Assembly (NCBI GenBank): GCA_022361275.1
Contig: JAKSBE010000589.1
Location: forward strand, 1 to 57,611
DNA: 57,611 nt
Source: Kiloniellales bacterium
Lineage (GTDB): Bacteria; Pseudomonadota; Alphaproteobacteria; Kiloniellales; JAKSBE01
Reading direction: 5' to 3'
Part shown: piece by piece, positions 10,290-20,171 of the stretch
How positions within the stretch are numbered: the stretch's first letter is position 1
How the letters are laid out: each line of letters begins with the position of its first letter
The notes under the pieces: generated by a model
What the model was told of the DNA's origin: nothing
Seen by the model: only the letters and a program-made list of their open reading frames with translations
Databases searched by the model: none
Position numbers and translations under genes: made by a program

Positions 10290-13097
10290 ATGCGGGTCTG
10301 GCGCCGCACCGCCGTCATCTGTCTTGCCGCCCTCGCCCTTCTGGCGCTGGGCGCCTACACCGCGCGGCGGGCAATCGTCACCCAGATCGCCGAGGTGCTG
10401 CTGTCCCGCCAGGGCCATCCGGAGGCCGTCCTCGAGGTGGTCGAGGTCACGCCCTGGCGCATCCGCCTGGCCAAGATCGCTGTGCCGGGGCTGCAGGCGG
10501 AGGCGGTCACCCTGCACTACGATCCCTTGGCGCTCCTCGCCGGCAAGATCTCCAGGGTCGAGATCGACGGCGCCCGGATCGAGCTCGACCTGACCCGGCC
10601 CGGGGACGCCGGCCGCATCGAGATCCCGAAGCTGCCGCCAATCCGGCTCACGGCGGGAGAGCTCTATGCCGTCCTGCCCGCCGGCCGCATCGGGCTCGAC
10701 GTCACGGCGGCGCTCGAGACCGCGCCCGGCGGGCAGCTCCAAGGGGAGGCCAGCTTCGAAGGCGGGTCGAAGCTCGGCCGCCTAAGCGGCCGGTTGCGCC
10801 TCGAAAGCGGCGGAGGGCTGTCGCTGGAGCTTGCGGCCGGCCTGGGCCCGGAGAGTCCGCTCTGGGCCGAACTGGGATTGCCGGCTCCGGCGGCGGGCGT
10901 GCTGCAGGGCGAGGTGCGCCTAACCACGACGTCACTTGCCTTGGACCGGCTTCCCGAGACCCCCACCGCGTGGCTGCACCTCGCAGCGGACCGTGGTCTG
11001 GCCGGCGACCTTCGGCTGCAGCTCGCAGGCTTGCGCTGGCCCGCCCTGGAGCAGCCGGTTTCCCTGCAAGCCCCCCTCTCCTTTCGCAGCGAAGCGAAGG
11101 CCCTGGAGATCGCCCTGCCGTCCGAGATCGACCTGACTGGCCTCCCGGCCCTGGACGACGTCCTTGCCGGCGACCGGGCGACGGCGGCGGATCTCCTCCG
11201 TCTCTTGGAGGGCACGACGAAGCTCACCTTCGGAAAGGATGCCGAGGCACCGCCGGTGCTGCGGCTGAGCCTCGGCGAGACCGATGGCGGCGCCCTCTCC
11301 TTCGCCGGAGGGATCGGCATCGAGGCGGCCGGCCGCCAGCGCTTGGCCGTCTCCGGCTCTGCCCGCGTGGACCTGGATCCCGCACTGGTTCCGGTTTCCT
11401 TTCGGGTCGAAGCCTTGCAAGCAGCGCTCCAGGACCTGACCGTGAACGGCCATTCCGTGGAGACGGCAGGCTTCACCGGCTCGCTCCAGGGCGATGCGCG
11501 GAGCCTCAAGGCCCAAGGCGCGCTGCGGGCAGCCCTGCGCGACCTTGAAATCGACGCCTTCCGCTTCGGAAAGGCCCGCTTCGAAGGGCCCGTCGCGGTC
11601 GACGCAGGACCGGAGGGCGCGACCGCCGAGCTGAACGGCGCGGCAACCCTATCCTGGGAGGCTGCGCGCTCGTCCCTGGGCTTTGCCCTGCCCGAGGCGC
11701 ATCGCCTGCGCCTGGCGGCGCTGAGGGCCCGGCGGCACGGCGGCGAGCTGTCCTACGAAGCCGAGGTCGATCCCGGCGAGGTGACCCTGCGCATCGAGGA
11801 TCCGGACAAGCCGCTCGACCTGCGCGCGGTCTTTCAGCCCCTGCGGATCGCCGGTCGATGGTCCGAAGCGCAGGGCCTCGATCTCCGGGCCCGCATCCCC
11901 TTGCGGCGGCTCGCGGTGCCGCAGCTCGAGCTGGAGGCCCGTGACATCCTGGCGACCGAGACCCTGCGGCCGGCCGATGGTGTCGCGCACGTGACCCTGA
12001 CCGTTGCGGAACTGCGCCAGACCGGCGCTGAGCCGGCCTTCACGCCATTCCGGCTGCAGGGCCGGCTGGACCACGCCGACGGGCCGCTCACCTTCACCGC
12101 AGCCGGGCGCACGGCCGCAGGCGTCAGGCTCTTCGAGCTGGAAGGCCGCCACGACATCGAAGAAGGCAACGGGAGCGCCGAGGTCTTCCTGGCCGAGGAC
12201 CTCTTCGGTCCCGGGCCGCGGCACCTGCCGGAGCTGGCGCCGGTCGCGCCGGACCTCACCGTCACCGGGGGGCGGGTCACAGGGAACGCCGAGATCGCCT
12301 GGCGCGGCGGCGACCTGCGCGGCTCGGGGAGGCTCAGCCTCAACGAAGTGGGACTGAAAGGTCCGGCGCTGACGCTGGAAGGCCTGACCGGAGAGCTGGC
12401 CTTCGCCGAGCTCTTCCCGCCGCGGAGCACGCCGGGTCAGCGCCTGACCGCAAGGCGGCTGGATCTTGGCGAGACGCTGAGGGATCTCTCCGCACGCTTT
12501 GCGATCTCGGCGCAGGGGCCGGAGCAGACTCTGGTCATCGATATCGAGCGCGCCGAGGCCCAATCCATCTTCGGGCCGCTGTCGATGACAGAGGGACGCG
12601 CCGAGCCGCAGTCCGGACGTTACCGGCTGCCCTTGCAGTTCGCCGACCTGGATCTGGGCAAGCTGAGCGAGACCGCGGCGATCGAGGGCCTGGCCGGCGA
12701 AGGCCACTTGAGCGGCTTGATTCCCTTAGAGATTTCGGATTCTCGGCTCCGCCTCGCCGGCGCCGGCTTGTCGAACCGCGGCGCCGGGATCCTCCGCTTC
12801 CGCTCGGAAGCGGCATTGCGGGCCCTGGCCGCCGGTGGCGAGCCCGTGGAGCTGATGCTCAAGGCCCTGGAGGACTTTCGCTACGAGGAGCTGAAGCTCA
12901 GCGCCGACACGAGCGACGGCGAGGAGCTGGAGCTCTTCATCACCACCCTGGGCCAGAATCCTGCGGTCTTGGAAGGCCACCCCTTCCGCTTTAACATCCG
13001 TCTGACGAGCAACCTTCCACAACTGGTCGAGGTCCTGCGGCAAGGAAGCGGCCTGACCCGGGGCGTTCTGGGCAGGTTGTGGAGGTTTCAGCCCTAG
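10290..13097 (+). CDS. ydbH: YdbH-family intermembrane phospholipid transport protein (AsmA-like)
   Basis: Large 935-residue protein with one N-terminal inner-membrane helix at about 7-24, followed by repetitive beta-strand sequence over the whole periplasmic length, as in AsmA-like lipid-bridge proteins. In E. coli, YdbH works with the lipoprotein YnbE and with YdbL to span the periplasm and move phospholipids to the outer membrane, redundantly with TamB and YhdP. Both small partners follow here in the same order (ynbE, ydbL), which supports the call. The C-terminal third, with QFADLDLGKLSE, resembles the family domain. It lies between the cox structural genes and the cox maturation genes, an unexpected place. 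Confidence 0.85.
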   Translation: MRVWRRTAVICLAALALLALGAYTARRAIVTQIAEVLLSRQGHPEAVLEVVEVTPWRIRLAKIAVPGLQAEAVTLHYDPLALLAGKISRVEIDGARIELDLTRPGDAGRIEIPKLPPIRLTAGELYAVLPAGRIGLDVTAALETAPGGQLQGEASFEGGSKLGRLSGRLRLESGGGLSLELAAGLGPESPLWAELGLPAPAAGVLQGEVRLTTTSLALDRLPETPTAWLHLAADRGLAGDLRLQLAGLRWPALEQPVSLQAPLSFRSEAKALEIALPSEIDLTGLPALDDVLAGDRATAADLLRLLEGTTKLTFGKDAEAPPVLRLSLGETDGGALSFAGGIGIEAAGRQRLAVSGSARVDLDPALVPVSFRVEALQAALQDLTVNGHSVETAGFTGSLQGDARSLKAQGALRAALRDLEIDAFRFGKARFEGPVAVDAGPEGATAELNGAATLSWEAARSSLGFALPEAHRLRLAALRARRHGGELSYEAEVDPGEVTLRIEDPDKPLDLRAVFQPLRIAGRWSEAQGLDLRARIPLRRLAVPQLELEARDILATETLRPADGVAHVTLTVAELRQTGAEPAFTPFRLQGRLDHADGPLTFTAAGRTAAGVRLFELEGRHDIEEGNGSAEVFLAEDLFGPGPRHLPELAPVAPDLTVTGGRVTGNAEIAWRGGDLRGSGRLSLNEVGLKGPALTLEGLTGELAFAELFPPRSTPGQRLTARRLDLGETLRDLSARFAISAQGPEQTLVIDIERAEAQSIFGPLSMTEGRAEPQSGRYRLPLQFADLDLGKLSETAAIEGLAGEGHLSGLIPLEISDSRLRLAGAGLSNRGAGILRFRSEAALRALAAGGEPVELMLKALEDFRYEELKLSADTSDGEELELFITTLGQNPAVLEGHPFRFNIRLTSNLPQLVEVLRQGSGLTRGVLGRLWRFQP

Positions 13098-13160
13098 TCT
13101 GCGTATCGCAATGAAGGGCGCGGAGTTCCGGGACGACCGGCGCTTCGGCCCGAGGCAAGC

Positions 13161-13400
13161 ATGGGAAAAGGGGGACAGCGCGCCGTGACTCACGGTCGAG
13201 CCGAGAGAGGGCCGGGACCTGCGGCCATGACGGTTTTGCTGGCCGGCCTGGTGCTGGCCGCCTGCCAGCCGACGGTCAGGGTCGAGGCACCGAAGGAGCC
13301 GATCACGATCAACCTCAACATCAAGCTGGATGCCGAGGTGCGGGTGAAGCTCGAAGAACAGGCGGACCAGGACATCGCCGCCAATCCGGACATCTTCTAG
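13161..13400 (+). CDS. ynbE: YnbE-family lipoprotein
   Basis: Small lipoprotein with lipobox LAAC; the lipidated Cys is about residue 36 from this start. The mature part contains the family segment APKEPITINLNIKLD and ends in NPDIF, as YnbE proteins do. In E. coli YnbE multimerises by beta-strand stacking between YdbH and the outer membrane. Start choice is uncertain: the ATG at 13161 gives a long basic n-region, GTG 13185 is shorter, and ATG 13227 gives a signal lacking positive charge. The stop TAG (13398-13400) is also the first CTAG boundary of a palindromic element. Confidence 0.82.
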   Translation: MGKGGQRAVTHGRAERGPGPAAMTVLLAGLVLAACQPTVRVEAPKEPITINLNIKLDAEVRVKLEEQADQDIAANPDIF

Positions 13401-13529
13401 TGTCCCGATTCTGAAATTCGCGAGAGCGAATTGCAGAATCAAAGGGACACTAACTTGTTGAATCTCGTGTGATTCAGCTTCCAAATCTCGGCATATGAAA
13501 TGTGCCGAACTTTGAAACCATCACACTAG
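13397..13529. repeat. Palindromic element, copy A (CTAG-bounded, two hairpins)
   Basis: The element runs from CTAG (13397) to CTAG (13526-13529). Hairpin 1 has arms TGTCCCgATTCTG and CAGAATCAAAGGGACA around AATTCGC/GCGAATT and ends in CTAA. Hairpin 2 pairs TGTGAT near 13470 with ATCACA before the last CTAG, with GGCA/TGCC at its tip. The inner sequence is nearly identical to copy B at 50718-50837. Its first CTAG supplies the ynbE stop. The four-base boundaries fit a YTAR target duplication as made by IS5-type elements, which is inference. Confidence 0.8.
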
Positions 13530-13544
13530 GCGGGGTCAAGGACG

Positions 13545-13889
13545 ATGAAGCCAATCCATTCCCTGAGGATCTTTCTGTTGGCGCTGGCGCTCCTTCTCGT
13601 GCCCGCCGCGCCGCAGCCGGCCGCGGCGGACCCGCTCGACGACCTGCGGGCGCAGGGTCAGATCGGCGAACGCTTCGACGGCTTTGCCGAGGCCCGGAGC
13701 GGCGCCTCCCCGGCCGCGCGCGACCTGGTCGAGAAGGTCAACGCGCAGCGCCGGCAGATCTACGAGACACAGGCCAAGAAACAGAACGTCGGCATCGATC
13801 AGGTCGGCCGCGTCTACGCCGAGCGGATCATCCAGAAGCTGCCCAGCGGGGCCTGGATTCGGACCGAGGCCGGCTGGCGGCAGAAATAG
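13545..13889 (+). CDS. ydbL: YdbL-family periplasmic protein (DUF1318)
   Basis: Periplasmic protein of 114 residues with a clear signal peptide (hydrophobic core 9-20, cleavage near AAADP). The mature part has the YdbL pattern: DLRAQGQIGERFDGF, then a helix with VNAQRRQIYETQA, then VGRVYAERI. YdbL is the third component of the YdbH-YnbE-YdbL lipid transport system and is proposed to help assemble the YnbE multimer. It is separated from ynbE by palindromic element A, which may reduce read-through between the two. Confidence 0.85.
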   Translation: MKPIHSLRIFLLALALLLVPAAPQPAAADPLDDLRAQGQIGERFDGFAEARSGASPAARDLVEKVNAQRRQIYETQAKKQNVGIDQVGRVYAERIIQKLPSGAWIRTEAGWRQK

Positions 13890-13976
13890 ATCCTCGCGGG
13901 CCTTGATCTTGCGCATTGCCAGGGTCGTCGGGGCCCTGCTACCAGATTAAGACAGCAAAGCAAGAACGGCCCGACG

Positions 13977-14912
13977 ATGGTTGATGTTCCCGCGATTCCG
14001 AGCTCGGTCGACGAGACCCTGACGCTGCTGGCGAAGGGCAACTACGTCGCCGACCGCAGCCTCGCCACCGCCCTTCACCTGGCGCTGTCGTTGAGACGAC
14101 CGCTGTTCCTGGAAGGCGAGGCCGGGGTCGGCAAGACCGAGATCGCCAAGGTCCTCTCGGAGACCCTGAAGCGCCGCCTGATCCGGCTGCAGTGCTACGA
14201 GGGCCTGGACGTGGCCTCGGCGGTCTACGAGTGGAACTACCCGCGCCAGATGGTGGAGATCCGGCTGGCCGAGGCCACCGGCGAGGCCCAGCGCGAGACC
14301 CTGGACGAGGACATCTTTTCGGAGAAGTTCCTGATCGAGCGGCCCCTGCTCCAGGCGCTGCGGCCACAGGTCGGCGGCGCGCCGGTGCTGCTGATCGACG
14401 AGCTGGACCGCACCGACGAGCCTTTCGAGGCCTTCCTCCTGGAGGTCCTCTCGGACTACCAGATCACCATCCCCGAGCTCGGCACGATCCGCGCGCCCGC
14501 GTCGCCGATCGTGGTCATCACCTCCAACCGGACCCGGGAGATCCACGACGCCCTCAAGCGGCGCTGCTTCTACTACTGGGTCGACTATCCCAGCGCCGAG
14601 CGCGAGTTGGAGATCCTGCGGGTCAAGGCGCCCCGGGCGGCCGAGCGCCTGTCCCGCGAGGTCGTCCTCTTCGTCCAGGAGCTGCGCGGCACCGATCTCT
14701 TCAAGCTGCCCGGCGTGGCCGAGACCATCGACTGGGTCGAGGCCCTGACCCAGCTCGACAAGGTCTCGCTCGATCCGGAGACCGTGGACTCCACCCTGGG
14801 CGTCCTGCTGAAGTACCAGGACGACATCGCCAAGATCCAGGGCAGCGAGGCGCAGCGGATCCTCGACCAGATGAAGCAGGAGATGCGCGCGCTCCAGCCC
14901 GCCGGCGATTGA
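13977..14912 (+). CDS. coxD: MoxR-type AAA+ ATPase CoxD
   Basis: Cytoplasmic AAA+ ATPase of the MoxR/CoxD group, 311 residues. Walker A GEAGVGKT lies at 47-54 and Walker B LLIDE at 138-142; sensor-1-like TSNRTREIHDALKRR lies at about 182-196. CoxD together with the VWA protein CoxE matures the active site of the molybdenum hydroxylase; in the form I enzyme it is needed to build the Mo-S-Cu centre. The substrate hydroxylase has a form II loop, so the exact job here is unclear. coxE follows after 151 bp holding a dispersed repeat pair. Confidence 0.9.
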   Translation: MVDVPAIPSSVDETLTLLAKGNYVADRSLATALHLALSLRRPLFLEGEAGVGKTEIAKVLSETLKRRLIRLQCYEGLDVASAVYEWNYPRQMVEIRLAEATGEAQRETLDEDIFSEKFLIERPLLQALRPQVGGAPVLLIDELDRTDEPFEAFLLEVLSDYQITIPELGTIRAPASPIVVITSNRTREIHDALKRRCFYYWVDYPSAERELEILRVKAPRAAERLSREVVLFVQELRGTDLFKLPGVAETIDWVEALTQLDKVSLDPETVDSTLGVLLKYQDDIAKIQGSEAQRILDQMKQEMRALQPAGD

Positions 14913-14940
14913 CGGAGAAATCGTGCGAGCCGCGCCCTCG

Positions 14941-15030
14941 CCCTTCGACAGGCTCAGGACGAGGCAGCGGAACTCCGGCCCTCATGCTGCGTCTGCGAAG
15001 CCTCATGCTGAGCCTGTCGAAGTATGAGGG
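14941..15030. repeat. Dispersed inverted repeat pair (TTCGACAGGCTCAG type)
   Basis: CTTCGACAGGCTCAG at 14943-14957 is repeated in inverse at 15008-15022 (CTGAGCCTGTCGAAG). This is a widespread intergenic palindrome type in Gram-negative bacteria. Here it fills the gap between coxD and coxE, where it could form a large stem-loop in the message. Confidence 0.75.
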
Positions 15031-15063
15031 CGCACTGGCTAGAAGAGGTGTAGCGCCAAGGCC

Positions 15064-16332
15064 ATGTCGGACGATCGTCCTCCTACCCTCGCCGCACTGG
15101 CCGGGGCGCCCTTGCAGAGCGGTCGCCTGGTCGAGAACATCCTGCACTTCGCGCGCACCCTCCGCGCGGCCGGCCTGCCGGTCGGGCCGGGCAAGGTGCT
15201 GCAGGCGATCCGTGCCGTCGAGGTCGCCGGCATCCGGCGGCGCGAGGACTTCTACTGGGCCCTGCACGCGGTCCTGGTCAACCGCCGGGACCAGCGGGAG
15301 ATCTTCGACCAGGCCTTCCACGTCTTCTGGCGCAATCCCAAGATCCTGGAAAAGATGATGAGCCTGCTGCTGCCGGACGTCCGGCCCAGCGCCACAGCCA
15401 GCCCCGAGGAGGAGCTGGAGCTGAGCCGCCGGGTGGCCGAGGCCCTGAAGCCGATCGCCCCGGGCCGGGAGCCGAGCGGCGACGGCGAGCAGGAGGAGAT
15501 CGAGGTCGACGCGACCATGACCTGGTCGAGCCGCGAGGTTCTGCAGAAGATGGACTTCGAGAAGATGTCGGCCGAGGAGCTCTCGGCCGCGAAGACGGCG
15601 ATCTCCCGCCTGCGCTTCTCCCTCCGCCAGGTTCCGACCCGACGCTTCGTCCCCCACCCCCGCGGCCGCCGCGCCGACCTGCGCCGCACCCTCCGTGCCG
15701 CCCTGCGCTCCGGCAGCGACACGATTCCGCTGAGGTGGCGCCGCCGACGCCGACGGCACCCGCCGCTGGTCGTGCTCTGCGACATCTCGGGTTCCATGGA
15801 CCGCTATTCGCGCATGGCCCTGCACTTCATGCACGCGGTGACCAACGACCGCGACCGGGTCCACACCTTCCTCTTCGGCACCCGGCTGAGCAACATCACC
15901 CGCTTCCTGCGCCACAAGGACGTCGACGTGGCGTTGCAGCTGGTTTCAGACCACGTCCTCGACTGGTCCGGCGGAACCCGGATCGGCGCCTGCCTGCACG
16001 ACTTCAACAAGACCTGGGCCCGCCGGGTCCTCGGCCAGGGCGCCATCCTGCTGTTCATCTCCGACGGCCTGGACCGGGACAACGCCGAGGACCTGGCCGG
16101 CGAGATGGAGCGCCTGCACAAATCCTGCCGGCGGCTGATCTGGCTCAATCCCCTCTTGCGCTACGAGGGCTACGAGCCAAGGTCTTTGGGAGCCCGGGCG
16201 ATCATGCCGCATGTCGACGAGTTCCGCCCGGTGTACAATCTCGACAGCCTGGCCGAGCTCGCGGAGGTGCTGAGCCGGCCGATCATCCGGCGCGAGGAGG
16301 GCGTGAGCGAATGGCTGGACAGCATCCCCTAG
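15064..16332 (+). CDS. coxE: VWA-domain protein CoxE
   Basis: Partner of the MoxR-type ATPase CoxD in hydroxylase maturation, 422 residues. The C-terminal von Willebrand A domain starts near 234 and has the metal-ion site DISGS at 240-244. A conserved basic stretch (RRFVPHPRGRRADLRRTLR) lies just before it. The N-terminal half is helical with an acidic segment around 135-150. The gene overlaps the following XdhC-like gene by 22 bp, so translation is probably coupled. Confidence 0.9.
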   Translation: MSDDRPPTLAALAGAPLQSGRLVENILHFARTLRAAGLPVGPGKVLQAIRAVEVAGIRRREDFYWALHAVLVNRRDQREIFDQAFHVFWRNPKILEKMMSLLLPDVRPSATASPEEELELSRRVAEALKPIAPGREPSGDGEQEEIEVDATMTWSSREVLQKMDFEKMSAEELSAAKTAISRLRFSLRQVPTRRFVPHPRGRRADLRRTLRAALRSGSDTIPLRWRRRRRRHPPLVVLCDISGSMDRYSRMALHFMHAVTNDRDRVHTFLFGTRLSNITRFLRHKDVDVALQLVSDHVLDWSGGTRIGACLHDFNKTWARRVLGQGAILLFISDGLDRDNAEDLAGEMERLHKSCRRLIWLNPLLRYEGYEPRSLGARAIMPHVDEFRPVYNLDSLAELAEVLSRPIIRREEGVSEWLDSIP

Positions 16333-16658
16333 GTACACAGGAGCCGGCGGACGACGTCCTGGCCCAGGCCGGCCGCTGGCTGGACGAAGGCCGCAAGGTC
16401 GCCCTGGCGACGGTGGTCTCGACCTGGGGCTCTTCGCCCCGCCCCGTGGGCAGCCAGCTCGCCGTCGACGAGGCGGGCAATATGACCGGTTCGGTCTCCG
16501 GCGGCTGCATCGAGGGCAGCGTGGTCGAGGAGTCCCTGAGGGTCATGGCCGGCGCGCCGCCGAAGCTCCTGGAGTACGGCGTCAGCGACGAGGACGCCTG
16601 GGCGGTCGGCCTGGCTTGTGGTGGTCGTGTAGAGGTTTATGTCGAGACCTTGACATGA
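16311..16658 (+). CDS. XdhC/CoxI-family protein, N-terminal domain only
   Basis: Protein of 115 residues matching the first domain of XdhC/CoxF, with ALATVVSTWGSSPRP and GSVSGGCIEGSVVEE. XdhC proteins bind the molybdenum cofactor, help its sulfuration and hand it to the hydroxylase. In many bacteria this domain and the Rossmann domain are one protein; here they are two coupled genes with an ATGA overlap. The ATG at 16311 lies inside the coxE end and gives a short leader before the conserved part. Confidence 0.85.
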   Translation: MAGQHPLGTQEPADDVLAQAGRWLDEGRKVALATVVSTWGSSPRPVGSQLAVDEAGNMTGSVSGGCIEGSVVEESLRVMAGAPPKLLEYGVSDEDAWAVGLACGGRVEVYVETLT

Positions 16659-17379
16659 AACGCGAAGTCTTCGATGCCCTGCAAGAGGCCCGCGCGGCGA
16701 AGCGGGCGACGGCCCTCCTCACCGAGCTCGACAGCGGCCGCCAGGCCGTCATGGTCGAAGGCGGCCGCCTCGCGGGCGATCTGGAGATTAGCCAGGAGGT
16801 CCTGAGCGCCGTCGCGGCGGCGGTCCGGCACGACCGCAGCGGCCGCCTGCCCGAGCCGCTGGACGGTCACTTCGCGGCCGTCTTCAACCCGCCGCTGCGC
16901 CTGGCGGTCGTCGGCGCCGTCCACATCGCGCAGCTCCTGGCGCCCATGGCGGGGCTGGCCGGCTACGAGGTCACCCTGATCGACCCGCGCCAAGCCTGGG
17001 CCAGTCCGGAGCGCTTTCCGGGCCTGACCCTCGTCGACGACTGGCCGGACGAGGCCCTGGCGAAGCTGGCGCCCGACAGCCGGACCGCGGTGGTCACCCT
17101 GACCCACGATCCCAAGCTGGACGATCCCGCGCTGGTCGCCGCCCTGAACAGCGAGGCTTTCTACCTGGGCGCGCTGGGCAGCCGCAGGACCCACGCCAAG
17201 CGCCTGGAGCGCCTGCGCACGCAGGGCTGCGAGGAGGCCGCGCTGGCGCGCATCCACGGCCCGATCGGCCTGCCCCTGGGCGGGCGCTCGCCGGCGGAGA
17301 TCGCGATCGCCGTGCTGGCCCAGATGACCCAGGTCCTGCACGATGCCGGGCCAGCGGGCGGGCGCCGCGAGGCCACGGC

Positions 17380-17383
<4 letters not shown>
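16655..17383 (+). CDS. XdhC-family protein, Rossmann (XdhC_C) domain
   Basis: Protein of 242 residues. The C-terminal XdhC Rossmann domain is visible from about residue 85: LAVVGAVHIAQ, then YEVTLIDPR, then TLTHDPKLD and YLGALGSRRTHAKR, ending in the family segment GLPLGGRSPAEIAIAV. Together with the 115-residue protein before it, it would make a complete XdhC-type Mo-cofactor chaperone. The start ATG overlaps the preceding stop and its own stop overlaps the next start (ATGA twice), so the genes are tightly coupled. Confidence 0.88.
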
Positions 17384-19020
<1,637 letters not shown>

Positions 19021-19040
19021 GAGACGCGAGCCGGACCAGC

Positions 19041-19073
19041 CTTCGCCCTCACCCTGGGCTTGTCGGAGGGTGG
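19041..19073. repeat. Diverged dispersed repeat (CCCTCACCCTGGGCTTGTCGG type)
   Basis: The segment resembles the common intergenic repeat CCCTGAGCTTGTCGAAGGG and is related to the pair at 14941-15030. It lies 20 bp after the Mo-cofactor fusion gene and has no intact partner arm. Confidence 0.45.
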
Positions 19074-19099
19074 GTTGGCTGCCCGGATGCCATCCCATC

Positions 19100-19206
19100 C
19101 TAGATCAAACTGCGCTTAATTGGAATCAATTAAGCGCAGATAATTTGATCTATTTCATAGGGTTAGAGCAGCTTATCCGCGTTCGATTGAACGCGGGCTG
19201 CTCTAG
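19100..19206. repeat. Palindromic element, copy D (CTAG-bounded, two hairpins)
   Basis: The element runs from CTAG (19100-19103) to CTAG (19203-19206). Hairpin 1 pairs ATCAAA...TGCGCTTAATT with AATTAAGCGCA...TTTGAT. Hairpin 2 is flanked by TTAG and CTAG and pairs AGCAGC...CCGCGTTC with GAACGCGG..GCTGCT. The last CTAG supplies, on the - strand, the TAG stop of the alpha/beta hydrolase gene. The right end GCTGCTCTAG is shared with copy B, although the inner sequence differs. Together the hairpins probably act as a bidirectional terminator between convergent genes. Confidence 0.8.
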
Positions 19207-20024
19207 TCCAGCCGTCGGCCAGCGGCGGCCAGACTACCGAGGAAGGTCTCGATCCGCCGGGCGACCCGCGGGAAAGTCAGGAGGTCGTTGTGGCCCGCCT
19301 CCGGGTGCAGCAGCAGCTCCTTGGGCTCCTTGGCGGCGGCGAAGAGGCGCTTGCCGAAGCGGGCCGGGATCACCTTGTCCCGCTCGCCGTGGAGGACGAG
19401 GATCGGCACGGAGACCTCCTCGACTCGCGCGAGCGAATTCCACTTGTCGAGGATCAACCACTTGGCCGGCAGGTACCAGTAGTGGTGCTGGGCGACCTCG
19501 GCGACGGAGCTGTAGGGCGCCTCCAGCACGACCCCGCCGACCGGCCGCTCCGCCGCGAGATGCACGGCCACGCCGGAGCCGAGGGACTCGCCGTAAAGCA
19601 CCACCCGCTCCGGACCGATCCCCTGCCCGGCCAGCCAATCCAGCACCGAGCGGCCGTCGGCGAGCAGCCCGTCCTGGTGCGGCTTGCCGGGATTGCCGCC
19701 ATAGCCCCTGTAGCCCACGAAGAAGACCCCGAGGCCCTGGCCGGCCAGGCCGACGAACTTGGGCACCCGATGCGACAGGTTCCCGGCATTGCCCTGGAAG
19801 ACCACGACCACCGGCGCGGCCTCCCGCGCAGGCGGCCGGTACCAATGGCGCAGGTCGAGACCGTCGGCGGTCCGGGTCTCCACCAGGGTCATGCCGTCGC
19901 TCAGAGGCGGGATCTCGCCCATCGGGTAGTAGAGGAAGCTTCGCTGCAGCAGGAACATAAGGGCGAGCAATGCGCCGTAGCCGATCACTGCGGTGCCGAG
20001 AATGGTCATGACTCGCTGTCGCAC
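19203..20024 (-). CDS. Alpha/beta hydrolase, BEM46-like, membrane-anchored
   Basis: Serine hydrolase of 273 residues with an N-terminal membrane helix at about 9-25 and a periplasmic or membrane-facing hydrolase domain. Visible motifs are the oxyanion region VVFQGNAGN, the nucleophile elbow GESLGSG, an acid in VLHGERDKV and a histidine in EAGHNDL near the C-terminus. This is the BEM46/YfhR-type family, whose substrates are mostly unknown. An alternative start lies at 20009. The stop codon is part of palindromic element D. The gene is convergent with the cox maturation genes. Confidence 0.85.
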   Translation of the reverse strand: MRQRVMTILGTAVIGYGALLALMFLLQRSFLYYPMGEIPPLSDGMTLVETRTADGLDLRHWYRPPAREAAPVVVVFQGNAGNLSHRVPKFVGLAGQGLGVFFVGYRGYGGNPGKPHQDGLLADGRSVLDWLAGQGIGPERVVLYGESLGSGVAVHLAAERPVGGVVLEAPYSSVAEVAQHHYWYLPAKWLILDKWNSLARVEEVSVPILVLHGERDKVIPARFGKRLFAAAKEPKELLLHPEAGHNDLLTFPRVARRIETFLGSLAAAGRRLD

Positions 20025-20171
20025 GCCTCGCGCTCCCGGGTGAAGGCCGCCGAACCGGACCTAGCCTTCCTTAACATAGGCCGGATGAGACGCCGGTTAA
20101 TCCCTTGAAAGATGGTAAAAGGGTCCATATTCTCTTTTGCACAAGTAATTCAAAATATTTTACATTAGTAT

